Below the pieces are notes generated by a model, which ran no database searches, was not told the DNA's origin, and saw only the letters and a list, made by a program, of their open reading frames with translations. A program made the position numbers and the translations under genes. This document shows positions 35,058-42,663 of a stretch of 64,000 nucleotides of DNA, in pieces. The stretch lies in NCBI RefSeq assembly GCF_900609065.1, contig NZ_UXAU01000011.1, positions 1-64,000 on the forward strand. The letters run 5' to 3'. Position 1 is the stretch's first letter. Each line of letters begins with the position of its first letter. The DNA is from Arthrobacter ulcerisalmonis (GTDB taxonomy: Bacteria; Actinomycetota; Actinomycetes; Actinomycetales; Micrococcaceae).

Positions 35058-35591
35058 ATGACCACGCAGCCGCAGAAGACCACAAACGCACAGACGTTGA
35101 GCACCGCTCCCGCAGCGACTCCCGCAGTGCCCACCAAGGCTGGCGCCGAGGTAGCCGTGCCGCAGAGCACCGGCCATGACCTCGGCCACGATGGCCGCGG
35201 CAAGACCACTGTCGCCGATGGCGTCGTTGCCAAGATTGCCGGCATCGCCATCCAGGAAATCGAGGGTGTCTACGCCCTCGGCGGCGGCGCAGCCCGCGCC
35301 CTGGGCAACCTCCGCGAGAAGGTTGGCCAGAAGGACCTCACCCAGGGTGTCAACGTTGAGGTCGGCCAGACCCAGGTTGCAGTCGACGTCACCATGGTGG
35401 TCGAATACCCGCACCCGCTGCAGGAAGTAGCCGATCGCGCCCGCGATGCCGTCTACACCGCAGTCGAGGACCTGGTGGGCATGGAGGTCACGGAAGTGAA
35501 CATCACCATCACCGACATCCACGTCCCGTCCGCTGAAGATCACGACGACGATCAGGCAGCTTCCGAGCCGCGCGAACCGAGGGTGGCATGA
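35058..35591 (+). CDS. Asp23/Gls24 family envelope stress protein
   Basis: The 177-residue protein has an Asp23 (alkaline shock protein 23) domain at about 50-150: GRGKTTVADGVVAKIAGIAI, then YALGGGAARALGNL and VVEYPHPLQEVADRARDAV. The N-terminal 45 residues are low-complexity (TAPAATPAVPTKAG) and the C-terminus is acidic. In Staphylococcus aureus Asp23 is held at the membrane by AmaP and loss triggers a cell wall stress response. ATG 35058 follows GAAGAGGAG. Its stop overlaps the next gene, and it opens a tightly packed run of seven genes. Confidence 0.93.
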   Translation: MTTQPQKTTNAQTLSTAPAATPAVPTKAGAEVAVPQSTGHDLGHDGRGKTTVADGVVAKIAGIAIQEIEGVYALGGGAARALGNLREKVGQKDLTQGVNVEVGQTQVAVDVTMVVEYPHPLQEVADRARDAVYTAVEDLVGMEVTEVNITITDIHVPSAEDHDDDQAASEPREPRVA

Positions 35592-35779
35592 GCCCCGCAG
35601 TGGCTGGCACCGCCCTAGGTGCCGTGTTGGCTTTCGCAGCCCTCGCCTTCGGGTTTTGGGGTTTCCTGCTCACGGCCATCCTGATGGGAATTGGAGCCGT
35701 CCTGGGCCGCGCCGCCGAGGGCAAGCTCGACCTTGGCGGGGTGCTTGACGCCCTGCGCGGCCGGCGCTCCTCCTCATGA
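35588..35779 (+). CDS. Small DUF2273-like membrane protein of the Asp23 operon
   Basis: The 63-residue protein is a helical hairpin: two hydrophobic segments (about 8-24 and 26-42) and a short soluble tail with EGKLDLGGVLDALRGRR. This matches DUF2273 proteins, which in other bacteria sit between asp23-type genes and amaP and probably link Asp23 to the membrane. It overlaps both neighbours by 4 bases, so expression is tightly linked. Confidence 0.75.
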   Translation: MSPAVAGTALGAVLAFAALAFGFWGFLLTAILMGIGAVLGRAAEGKLDLGGVLDALRGRRSSS

Positions 35780-36213
35780 ACAGGGTGGGGCATACCCGAA
35801 TTGCCCCGCATGCGCTCAAGCGCACTGTTGAAGCTGTAGCGGCCACTGCCTTCGGGATCGCTCCCGGACAGGTGGCCGTCTCCCTGGACGATCATCAAGG
35901 GAAGCTCGGTGTAGACCTGACCGTCCGGCTGCCGGCGCCGCCCCTCCTGGGCACACCGGCGCCGGCCGCTCCACTCACCAAGGAGGTCCCTGCCGGGGAA
36001 CTCCCGGCCGGCAAGAAGATCTCCGCCTTTGAACAGGCCCAGATCGCCCGGCTGAAGGTGGCCATCCTGGGCCGCCAGATCACCGGCATGGACCTCGGCC
36101 GGATCAACATCAGAGTGGCTGCAGCCAAGCACCGCAAGAATGACGACGCCCGGGTAGACCAGGCCGGAACCCGACGTACCACCAGTAACGAGCTTGAAAG
36201 GAGGTTGCCATGA
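35776..36213 (+). CDS. Asp23-like protein
   Basis: The 145-residue protein begins with an Asp23-type start (RIAPHALKRTVEAVAATAFG, about 8-27) and a strand GVDLTVRL, then departs from the family with a proline/alanine linker and a basic C-terminus. It looks like a shortened Asp23 domain with a central insertion. It overlaps both neighbouring genes by 4 bases. A partner of the Asp23 complex is inferred from context. Confidence 0.65.
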   Translation: MNRVGHTRIAPHALKRTVEAVAATAFGIAPGQVAVSLDDHQGKLGVDLTVRLPAPPLLGTPAPAAPLTKEVPAGELPAGKKISAFEQAQIARLKVAILGRQITGMDLGRINIRVAAAKHRKNDDARVDQAGTRRTTSNELERRLP

Positions 36214-36791
36214 GCCAGGACAGAAGCACTAAGCGGGTAATCCGCCGAGAGACGCACTCATCGCGCGCCGGACTTGCCGTTGTTGTCGCCGTGCTGGTCA
36301 TGCTGACCCTCCTCTGGCTAGCTGTCGAAAGCGTGCTCTCCCTTTTGGGCCAGAACGCACTGCTCATCAGCCCTGGACAGTTGGCGGCCAAAGTGGTTGC
36401 GCTGCCAGAGGCCGTTATCCCGGCAGCACTGATTGCCTCCGGCGTGGTTGTCGCCCTGATCGGGTTGCTCATCTTCGTCGCAGCAATCACCGGTGGACGC
36501 CGGGCCCGCCGCGCCATGGGCAGCGACCGCGTTGCCCTGGTGGTGGACGACGACACCATCGCCGCCGCCATCTCCCGCAAGGTGCGCCTGACCTCAAACC
36601 TGGCACCGGAGCAGGTCACCACCTCCATCGGCCGGAGTTCCCTCAGCGTCCGGATCCGACCGACGTCGGGTGTTGCCATTGATCGCGACGCCGTCCTTGC
36701 AGCTACCAAAGAAGAAGTAGCCGCATACCGGCTCGGTAGGACGCTGCGCACCGATGTCCATGTCGCCGCGGAAGGAGTGCTGGGACGATGA
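36210..36791 (+). CDS. DUF6286-type membrane protein of the Asp23 operon
   Basis: The 193-residue protein has a basic head, membrane helices at about 21-45 and 70-93 and a soluble C-terminal domain (about 105-190) with strands SLSVRIRPTSG and a final TDVHVAAEGV. This resembles DUF6286 proteins, which occur in actinobacterial Asp23 clusters and have an Asp23-like soluble part. It is probably a membrane anchor. Overlaps on both sides couple its translation with neighbours. Confidence 0.72.
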   Translation: MSQDRSTKRVIRRETHSSRAGLAVVVAVLVMLTLLWLAVESVLSLLGQNALLISPGQLAAKVVALPEAVIPAALIASGVVVALIGLLIFVAAITGGRRARRAMGSDRVALVVDDDTIAAAISRKVRLTSNLAPEQVTTSIGRSSLSVRIRPTSGVAIDRDAVLAATKEEVAAYRLGRTLRTDVHVAAEGVLGR

Positions 36792-37402
36792 ACCACACCA
36801 ACCGAGCACTCAACCGGCTCCTGCTGGCCATCGCTGGCTTGATCCTCATCGCCGTCGGCGGCCTCGCCGCAGCTAGCGCCCTCGATGCCAGGGTGCGGGA
36901 CAGCTGGACCCAGTCCGCTGACGCCGCCGTCACCTGGTGGCAGGACCTCCAATCATCGGCACCGTTGCAGGACCCCTTCGGCAGCTGGTGGACATTGGCA
37001 CTGATCGCAGCCCTCGTTGTGCTCGCCGTTCTCTGCTTCTCCTGGCTGACCAGGCAGGGCGGCGGCCGGACCAGCACCGGAGGCACAGACGTCGACGCCG
37101 AACTCGGGGACACCGCCGTCGACGTTTCCTACCTGGAATCAGCGGTGGCAGCGGCAGTAGCCGACAACACCTCCATTCTTGGCAGTTCCGTCACGGCGTG
37201 GCGGGGACGGCGGTCCGGGACCCGCAACGGGCTCCGGCTGACCCTCCAAACCCGACGGGGAGCATCCCCCCGAGACGTGGCCGATCTCGCCGAGGCCCTG
37301 GTCAGCTCAATTGATGAGTTGATGGGCCATCGCGCCACCGTTCTGGTCCGAATAGTCTCCGGAACCAAATCCAAACTGGCCGGCGCACAACGCACCGACT
37401 AA
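36788..37402 (+). CDS. AmaP-like membrane anchor of the Asp23 operon
   Basis: The 204-residue protein has membrane helices at about 11-30 and 69-89 separated by a short extracytosolic loop, and a C-terminal soluble domain (about 115-200). This is the layout of AmaP, the membrane anchor of Asp23 in Firmicutes. Sequence likeness is low, so the call relies on layout and operon position. It overlaps the DUF6286 gene by 4 bases. Confidence 0.65.
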   Translation: MNHTNRALNRLLLAIAGLILIAVGGLAAASALDARVRDSWTQSADAAVTWWQDLQSSAPLQDPFGSWWTLALIAALVVLAVLCFSWLTRQGGGRTSTGGTDVDAELGDTAVDVSYLESAVAAAVADNTSILGSSVTAWRGRRSGTRNGLRLTLQTRRGASPRDVADLAEALVSSIDELMGHRATVLVRIVSGTKSKLAGAQRTD

Positions 37403-37437
37403 CCATCGCCCGCAAGGCAACCACGAAAGGCAACATC

Positions 37438-37668
37438 ATGGGAATCGACGACAAGATCAACAACGCCGCCACCGAGCACACCGGCGCCGCCAAAGAAGCT
37501 GCCGGGAACCTGACCGGCAACGATGAGCTGAAGCGCGAAGGCCAGGGCGAACAGGCCCAGGCCAAGGTCCAGGACGCCGGCGAGAAGATCAAGGACGCCG
37601 CCAAGGATATTGGCGACAACCTCCGCGAAGCCGCAGCCAAGATCAAAGAAGGCTTCAGCAACAAGTAG
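37438..37668 (+). CDS. CsbD family stress protein
   Basis: The 76-residue, highly charged protein has the CsbD pattern: MGIDDKINNAATEHTGAAKE, then GNDELKREGQGEQAQAKVQD. CsbD proteins are abundant general stress proteins, under sigma-B in Bacillus subtilis. It lies 35 bases after the AmaP-like gene with its own AGGCAAC-type leader, and a terminator follows. It belongs to the Asp23 transcription unit by position. Confidence 0.9.
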   Translation: MGIDDKINNAATEHTGAAKEAAGNLTGNDELKREGQGEQAQAKVQDAGEKIKDAAKDIGDNLREAAAKIKEGFSNK

Positions 37669-37677
37669 CCCCAGCAT

Positions 37678-37716
37678 GGCAGGCCCTGAGAGCAAAAAAA
37701 ACTTCCGGGGCCTGCC
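37678..37716 (+). terminator. Terminator of the first Asp23 transcription unit
   Basis: GGCAGGCCC (37678-37686) and GGGCCTGCC (37708-37716) are exact complements around an A-rich loop, 9 bases after the CsbD stop codon. It separates the structural genes from the sigma factor unit. Confidence 0.7.
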
Positions 37717-37809
37717 GCGCGTGCGACTGAACGCGCGTGCCCCGGATCCATGTCGCACCACTGATTGCGCCTCCGGTCCAGCACGCGCCATGAATGAAAG
37801 CAGAGTCAG

Positions 37810-38394
37810 GTGACAGGTCCCTTGGTGCAGAATCGGTTGGACGATGTCCCCGACGCACTCCTGGTGGGCAGGGCAACCAACGGCGATACCGCCGCCTTCG
37901 AAGCCCTGGCGCGGCGCTACGGCCCGTTGATGCGGGCATGCGCCCGTCGATTGACGGGATCCTACGCCGATGCAGACGATGTGGTGCAAGAGGTGCTGGT
38001 CCAAGCCTGGAAGCAGCTCGACACCCTCCGCGAACCTGGCGCCGTCAAGAGCTGGCTGTTGCGCCTCACGGGCAGCAGGAGCATCGATGCCATGCGCCGC
38101 CGTCGTCATGAATCGAGTTTTGGCGACATTGACGAGGTCAGCGGCGCCGGCGACATCGCATCCCGGGCAGCAACCCCGGAGGCCTCTGCCGTCCAGCGTT
38201 CCAGCATCGAGTCCCTGAAAGCCGCCTTGGCCCGGCTCCCCGAAGAGCAACGCCGGTGTTGGGTGCTGAAAGAATTCAACGGCCAAAGCTACGAACAGAT
38301 TGCCGAGACACTGAACATCAGCCCAGCCAGCGTCAGGGGCCGGCTCGCCCGAGCCCGCGTGGCGTTGGTGCGCGAAATGGAAGAGTGGCGATGA
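37810..38394 (+). CDS. ECF-type RNA polymerase sigma factor
   Basis: The 194-residue, GTG-started protein has sigma-70 region 2 (about 30-95, with YADADDVVQEVLVQAWKQL) and region 4 (about 135-190, with LNISPASVRGRLARARVALV). There is no region 3, as in ECF sigma factors. It overlaps by 4 bases a gene for a zinc-motif anti-sigma-like protein joined to an Asp23-like region, so the pair probably controls the envelope stress genes around it. Confidence 0.92.
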   Translation: MTGPLVQNRLDDVPDALLVGRATNGDTAAFEALARRYGPLMRACARRLTGSYADADDVVQEVLVQAWKQLDTLREPGAVKSWLLRLTGSRSIDAMRRRRHESSFGDIDEVSGAGDIASRAATPEASAVQRSSIESLKAALARLPEEQRRCWVLKEFNGQSYEQIAETLNISPASVRGRLARARVALVREMEEWR

Positions 38395-38981
38395 GTACCC
38401 ACAACGACACGTTCGACTGCGGACACACCCTCGAGGACTTGAGCCTCTACCTCGATACCGGTGAGTTCGCCGATCCGAAACACCTCGACGAATGCCCTGA
38501 ATGCCGGAACGGCCTGGATTCACTGCGACGGCTTTCGGCCACCAGCGACGAGCTGCTGAACCTTGACCTGGCCGAGGCCGGCAGCGGCAATGACGACTGG
38601 ATGAAGTCCATCCTGGCGAACCTCAAGCTGGAGCTCCGGCCCGGGCGCAGCATCCCCATCAGCTCCGATGACCCAGCCGACACACTGACCGAAACCGAGG
38701 GCTCCATCTTTGCCCTGATCCGGTCCGTGGCAGACAACACTCCCGGCACGGGGGCCGGGCGCGTTCGGCTGGAAGGCGACGTCACCATTCCTGGCGAACC
38801 GATCACCGTCAGTCTGGACTTGGCCGTCGCCTTCGGGCTCCCCGTGGTGCGCAGCGCCGAAGACCTGCGAGGCGAACTGATGGATGCCCTGGCCCTGCAC
38901 ACGGAACTCAACATTGCCGCCATTGATATCGCCGTTACCGACGTCTACAACATGACGCAGGCACCCCAGGAGGACTCATGA
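38391..38981 (+). CDS. Anti-sigma-like zinc-motif protein fused to an Asp23-like region
   Basis: The 196-residue protein has an N-terminal HxxxCxxC motif (H31, C35, C38), with an upstream helix, as in ZAS-type anti-sigma factors. It has no membrane helix. The C-terminal part (about 90-185) resembles an Asp23 domain, with ITVSLDLAVAFGLPV and a last LNIAAIDIAVTDVYN strand like the ends of Asp23 proteins in this operon. The start overlaps the sigma gene stop. A soluble anti-sigma factor that docks with the Asp23 complex is the inferred role. Confidence 0.75.
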   Translation: MSTHNDTFDCGHTLEDLSLYLDTGEFADPKHLDECPECRNGLDSLRRLSATSDELLNLDLAEAGSGNDDWMKSILANLKLELRPGRSIPISSDDPADTLTETEGSIFALIRSVADNTPGTGAGRVRLEGDVTIPGEPITVSLDLAVAFGLPVVRSAEDLRGELMDALALHTELNIAAIDIAVTDVYNMTQAPQEDS

Positions 38982-39337
38982 CCGTATCAGTGCAGCCCTA
39001 CGCGGAAACGCCGCTGCCCACCGAGCTACGACAGGTGGTGCTCTCCGTTGCGGGCGTCAACTCTGTCTACCCATGGCGGCCGCTGTGGCAGCGACTCCCT
39101 GGCCAAGCAGCAGCCCTCCTGACGAACACCGAAGCTGAGGTGGAGGACGTCCCCCTCGTCGAGACTTTCGCCGACGGCCCCACCGAGATCTCCGTCCGCG
39201 TGGGGGTCAGTTCAGACGCACGTACGCCGGCTGTGGTCAGGGCGGTGTCTGCTGCAGTCCGCACCCACCTGGAACCGGAGCAGGTGGCCGTGAAGGTGGT
39301 GGTGGTCCGGATCGCTGCGGGGCCCGAACCGGAGTAG
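38978..39337 (+). CDS. Asp23-operon protein, Asp23-like
   Basis: The 119-residue protein has the strand-helix pattern of an Asp23 domain (TEISVRVGVSSDARTPAVVR, then VAVKVVVVRIA at the end), but lacks the usual N-terminal half. It overlaps the anti-sigma gene by 4 bases and ends the cluster. Function is inferred only from context. Confidence 0.6.
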   Translation: MTVSVQPYAETPLPTELRQVVLSVAGVNSVYPWRPLWQRLPGQAAALLTNTEAEVEDVPLVETFADGPTEISVRVGVSSDARTPAVVRAVSAAVRTHLEPEQVAVKVVVVRIAAGPEPE

Positions 39338-39413
39338 GCGCCGCGCCAGCCTCGGGCCACGTCCTTCGTCCGAAACAATTTGGCCCGTTCACCCACAGAC
39401 ATCTACGCTGTTG

Positions 39414-39432
39414 TTAGCTAAGCCTTACCTAA
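39414..39432. promoter_or_regulatory. DtxR/IdeR-type iron box
   Basis: TTAGCTAAGCCTTACCTAA matches the 19-base actinobacterial iron box TTAGGTTAGGCTAACCTAA at 15 positions. It lies 18 bases before the start of the next gene, where a bound repressor would cover the promoter. DtxR-family proteins bind such boxes when loaded with ferrous iron and repress iron-acquisition genes. Confidence 0.7.
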
Positions 39433-39449
39433 CAGCAGGGGTGCGATCG

Positions 39450-39755
39450 ATGCAGGCCATTCTTTTCCCAACCGAGTTCAACACGGACTACCTTTATGGG
39501 TTGGCCAGCCATATCTGGATGGGCGACGGACTCTACCCCTCCGCCCACAATCGTCGCGATGCCTACGCCCTGCCGACTTACGACATCAACGGGCAATGGT
39601 TCTACCCATCGCGCTACAACACCTTCCTCTCACCCCAACTCCCGGTCTATGTCCTGGACGACGGTTTCCTGATGTCTACCGGGCACGGGATCGAAGAGCC
39701 AGGACTGCCGATTTTCGAGGTGCGCTGCATGTGCCTGCCTCAACTCGAAAACTGA
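39450..39755 (+). CDS. Unknown protein downstream of an iron box
   Basis: The 101-residue protein is rich in aromatic residues (FNTDYLYGLASHIWMGDGLY, later INGQWFYPSRYNTF) and has two cysteines near the C-terminus (RCMC). No family is recognised and no signal peptide is seen. An AGGGG ribosome site lies 8 bases before ATG 39450. The iron box at 39414-39432 suggests it is made in iron limitation. It is followed, after 103 bases, by the acylase and acyltransferase genes. Confidence 0.65.
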   Translation: MQAILFPTEFNTDYLYGLASHIWMGDGLYPSAHNRRDAYALPTYDINGQWFYPSRYNTFLSPQLPVYVLDDGFLMSTGHGIEEPGLPIFEVRCMCLPQLEN

Positions 39756-39858
39756 CGACGGCGGAGCCCACCTCCCCCGCTAGACTCCAGTAAAGCCCCA
39801 GCACCTCGATCCGAAGGACGCTCTCCCGTGCCCACCCACTCGTCGGCGTGGCCGAGTC

Positions 39859-41988
39859 ATGCCAGCTGAAACCTACCGTGATGCCTGGGGCGTTCCGCAC
39901 CTCACGGCAGACTCAGCTGATGAGCTCGCGTTCCTGCAGGGGCACAATGCGGCCACTGACCGTTCGTGGCAGATCGAGATGGAGCGCTGGCGATCAGAGG
40001 GTCGCACCGCCGAGCACCTCGGCCCCGAGGGGCTGCTCTGGGATCGGTTTGCCCGCCAAGCCCGGATGGACGACACAGCCCGGCGCTGCTTCGAGTCATT
40101 GGATGCCACGTCCCAGCGCTGGATCACGTCATACGTTGATGGCGTCAATCACGCACTTGAGCAGGGGCAACGTGACGCGCCCGAATTCCGGGACAGCCAC
40201 ACCGCGCCAGAACGGTGGCATCCGTGGAGTCCGCTGGGCGTCTTCCTGGTACACCACATCCTGTTCAGCACCTTCCCCAACAAGCTCTGGCGCCAGCACG
40301 TCGCTGATGCCCTCGGCGCTGACGCTGTGGCCGTCTTCAGCATCGAAGCCCCCGTCTGGTCGGGCAGCAACGCCTGGGCGGTCTGCGGAGAGCTGACCGA
40401 ATCCGGTTTGCCCCTGATCGCCGGCGACCCGCACCGGCTGATGGAATTGCCCGGCGTCTACCAGCAGGTGCGGCTGGCCTGCCCCGAGTTCGACGTGGTG
40501 GGGCTCGCCTTCCCCGGCGTCCCCGGCCTCCCCCACTTTGGCCACACCCGGTCTGCGGCCTGGGCCATCACCAACGCCATGGCCGATTACCAGGACCTTT
40601 TTCAGGAGCGATTCCGGACCGACGGCGGCAGTCTCCAGGCTTTGGGCCCGGAGGGCTGGGAGCCGGTCCTCGCCCACACGGAGACTATTCTGGTCCGCGC
40701 CGGGGAAGCGGAGACGGTGCAGATCGTGGAAACCAGCCGTGGGCCAGTCATTACAGACACGCACGACGACGGCGGCCTGAGTCTGCGGATGCCGTCACGG
40801 GTTCTGGGGTCGCTGGGTTTCGAGGCCCTCCTGCCGCTGTTGCGGAGCCGAACCGCGGCAGATGTTGAACGTGCGGTGGACCGCTGGGTTGAGCCCGTGA
40901 ATTGCGTGTTGACCGCAGATACCTCGGGCGATCTGCGGCAGCTCGTGGCGGGCAAGGTGCCCCTCCGGCATCCCAAAAACCGGATCCGTCCAGTTCCCGC
41001 CTGGGTTCCGGAGCACCAGTGGACGGGGAGCTGGGTGGACCTGCCGCACGGATCCGTTGACGGCCTGGCGGTGAACGCCAACGACCGCGAGTCAGCCGGC
41101 GGTGATCTGACCGGGCTGGAGTTTGCGCCCCCGCACCGGGCACGCCGGATCCGCGAGCTGTTGCTGGCGGCGCAGGACGCTCCGTCCGCGAGCGCACCAG
41201 CCGCCGCTCCCACCAAGCTGAACGCCACCCACATGCAGCACATCCATATGGACAGCCACCTGGGTTCCTGGCCTGCGCTCCGTGCAGTCATGGTGCAGCT
41301 CGGGGCGGCGGAGCTGCCGTTGTCTGGACCAGCCCACGAACTTCGGCAGCAACTGTTGGCCTGGGACGGCCGAATGGACGCTCACAGTCAGTCGGCCGCC
41401 CTCTTGGCCGCCTGGCGCTCTGCCCTGGTCTTGGCGTTGGCTCAGTCCCCGCAGCTCGCTCCGTTGGCCCAGCCCCACGGGCATTCGCCGCTATTTGCAC
41501 CCTGGCTCAACCCCGCCTCGCGAGTGGGCTTCGCCCTCGAAACGATCCTGCTCAAGGGCGCGCAGCTGGGCCTCAATGTCCCTGCCGCGGCCCGCCAGGC
41601 CTTGGAGGAGGTGGCAGCCGCTCCGCTAGCAGGCCCGTGGGGTGCGACGCACACACTGTTTCCCTTGCACTCACTAGCTGACTACCCGGCGAGCGGCGCA
41701 GTACCACCGAGCGTCCCGGTCACAGGATTGTCAGGGGATACCAGCAGCGTGTTGTCCACCGAAAGCCTGCCCGGGCTCACCGACGGTTCGTTCCGCGGTC
41801 CCGTGGCGCGCTACGTCTGGGACCTCGCGGACCGGGCTGCGAGCCGCTGGATCGTACCCTTCGGCGCCGCCGGGAACCCTCATGACCAGCAATTTCTCAG
41901 CCAACTGCCCCTGTGGGCTGCTGGCGACCTGATCCCTGTCATCGATGACTGGGACCAACTCACCAAGGAGGAACATGACCCGCAGTGA
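39859..41988 (+). CDS. Penicillin acylase family Ntn hydrolase
   Basis: The 709-residue protein begins with the family's N-terminal block (YRDAWGVPHLTA, then LQGHNAATDRSWQIEMER). The self-cleavage site and nucleophile are in SGSNAW, with Ser170 as the new N-terminus of the beta chain. A typical signal peptide is absent, so the enzyme may be cytosolic, unlike most penicillin and homoserine lactone acylases. Substrates of the family are N-acyl compounds, including fatty-acylated siderophore precursors (PvdQ). Its 3' end overlaps the acyltransferase gene by 14 bases. Confidence 0.92.
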   Translation: MPAETYRDAWGVPHLTADSADELAFLQGHNAATDRSWQIEMERWRSEGRTAEHLGPEGLLWDRFARQARMDDTARRCFESLDATSQRWITSYVDGVNHALEQGQRDAPEFRDSHTAPERWHPWSPLGVFLVHHILFSTFPNKLWRQHVADALGADAVAVFSIEAPVWSGSNAWAVCGELTESGLPLIAGDPHRLMELPGVYQQVRLACPEFDVVGLAFPGVPGLPHFGHTRSAAWAITNAMADYQDLFQERFRTDGGSLQALGPEGWEPVLAHTETILVRAGEAETVQIVETSRGPVITDTHDDGGLSLRMPSRVLGSLGFEALLPLLRSRTAADVERAVDRWVEPVNCVLTADTSGDLRQLVAGKVPLRHPKNRIRPVPAWVPEHQWTGSWVDLPHGSVDGLAVNANDRESAGGDLTGLEFAPPHRARRIRELLLAAQDAPSASAPAAAPTKLNATHMQHIHMDSHLGSWPALRAVMVQLGAAELPLSGPAHELRQQLLAWDGRMDAHSQSAALLAAWRSALVLALAQSPQLAPLAQPHGHSPLFAPWLNPASRVGFALETILLKGAQLGLNVPAAARQALEEVAAAPLAGPWGATHTLFPLHSLADYPASGAVPPSVPVTGLSGDTSSVLSTESLPGLTDGSFRGPVARYVWDLADRAASRWIVPFGAAGNPHDQQFLSQLPLWAAGDLIPVIDDWDQLTKEEHDPQ

Positions 41989-42613
41989 CTCAGCACTCCA
42001 GGCCAGCACCCGCACATCCAGCTATCAGCAAGACCTGCCAGGGCTGGGGCAGTTACGTCTGGTCCGCATCGCCCCCGATGACGACGCACCGCTGCTGCAT
42101 TCGTGGGTTAGCGAGGAACGTGCCAGGTACTGGGGCATGGGGTCTTTGGGCGAGGAGGAAGTCCGGGAGATCTACCAGTTCCTCGACGGCCTGGTGACGC
42201 ACCACGGCTACCTCATCCTGGTGGCAGATCAGCCGGCCGGGATCTTCCAAACGTACGAGCCCGAACATGACCCCGTGGGCGAGGCCTATCCGGTCCACGC
42301 GGGCGACGCCGGCATTCACCTTTTGTTGGCACCCGCAGCGCAGCCGGTTCCTGGCTTTACTGCGGCCGTCTTGAGCGCACTGCTCGCCTTTGTTTTCGCG
42401 GATTCGACGGTGCGCCGCGTGGTTGCCGAACCGGACGCGCGCAACAGCAAGGCGGTAGCGCGGTTCCTCAGTTTCGGGTTCGAACCCGATGCCCGGGTTC
42501 AGCTGGCTGAAAAAGAAGCCCAGCTGGTCTTCCTCACGCGCCAGGTGTTTGAGGCGCAGGAGGAGGACCAGCCGGGCTGGGCCAGAGCTGGCAGGGTGGG
42601 CCAGTCTGGTTAG
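41975..42613 (+). CDS. IucB/MbtK-like siderophore N-acyltransferase (GNAT)
   Basis: The 212-residue protein matches the GNAT branch used in hydroxamate siderophore synthesis: LLHSWVSEERARYWGM near residue 34-50, LADQPAG-type strand near 88 and VVAEPDARNSKAVARFLSFGF near 155-175. IucB and MbtK acylate N6-(hydroxy)lysine. ATG 41975 follows AAGGAGGAAC and overlaps the acylase gene, so both are translated together. With the iron box upstream, a role in siderophore tailoring is likely. No NIS synthetase or lysine monooxygenase is in the window. Confidence 0.82.
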   Translation: MTRSDSALQASTRTSSYQQDLPGLGQLRLVRIAPDDDAPLLHSWVSEERARYWGMGSLGEEEVREIYQFLDGLVTHHGYLILVADQPAGIFQTYEPEHDPVGEAYPVHAGDAGIHLLLAPAAQPVPGFTAAVLSALLAFVFADSTVRRVVAEPDARNSKAVARFLSFGFEPDARVQLAEKEAQLVFLTRQVFEAQEEDQPGWARAGRVGQSG

Positions 42614-42618
42614 ATCGA

Positions 42619-42656
42619 ATGCCTTGCCGGAGGGCGAATGCCCACCGGCAAGGCAT
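42619..42656. terminator. Bidirectional terminator between acyltransferase and alcohol dehydrogenase genes
   Basis: Perfect 12-base arms ATGCCTTGCCGG and CCGGCAAGGCAT enclose a 14-base loop between two convergent genes. Confidence 0.85.
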
Positions 42657-42663
42657 GTTCGCT

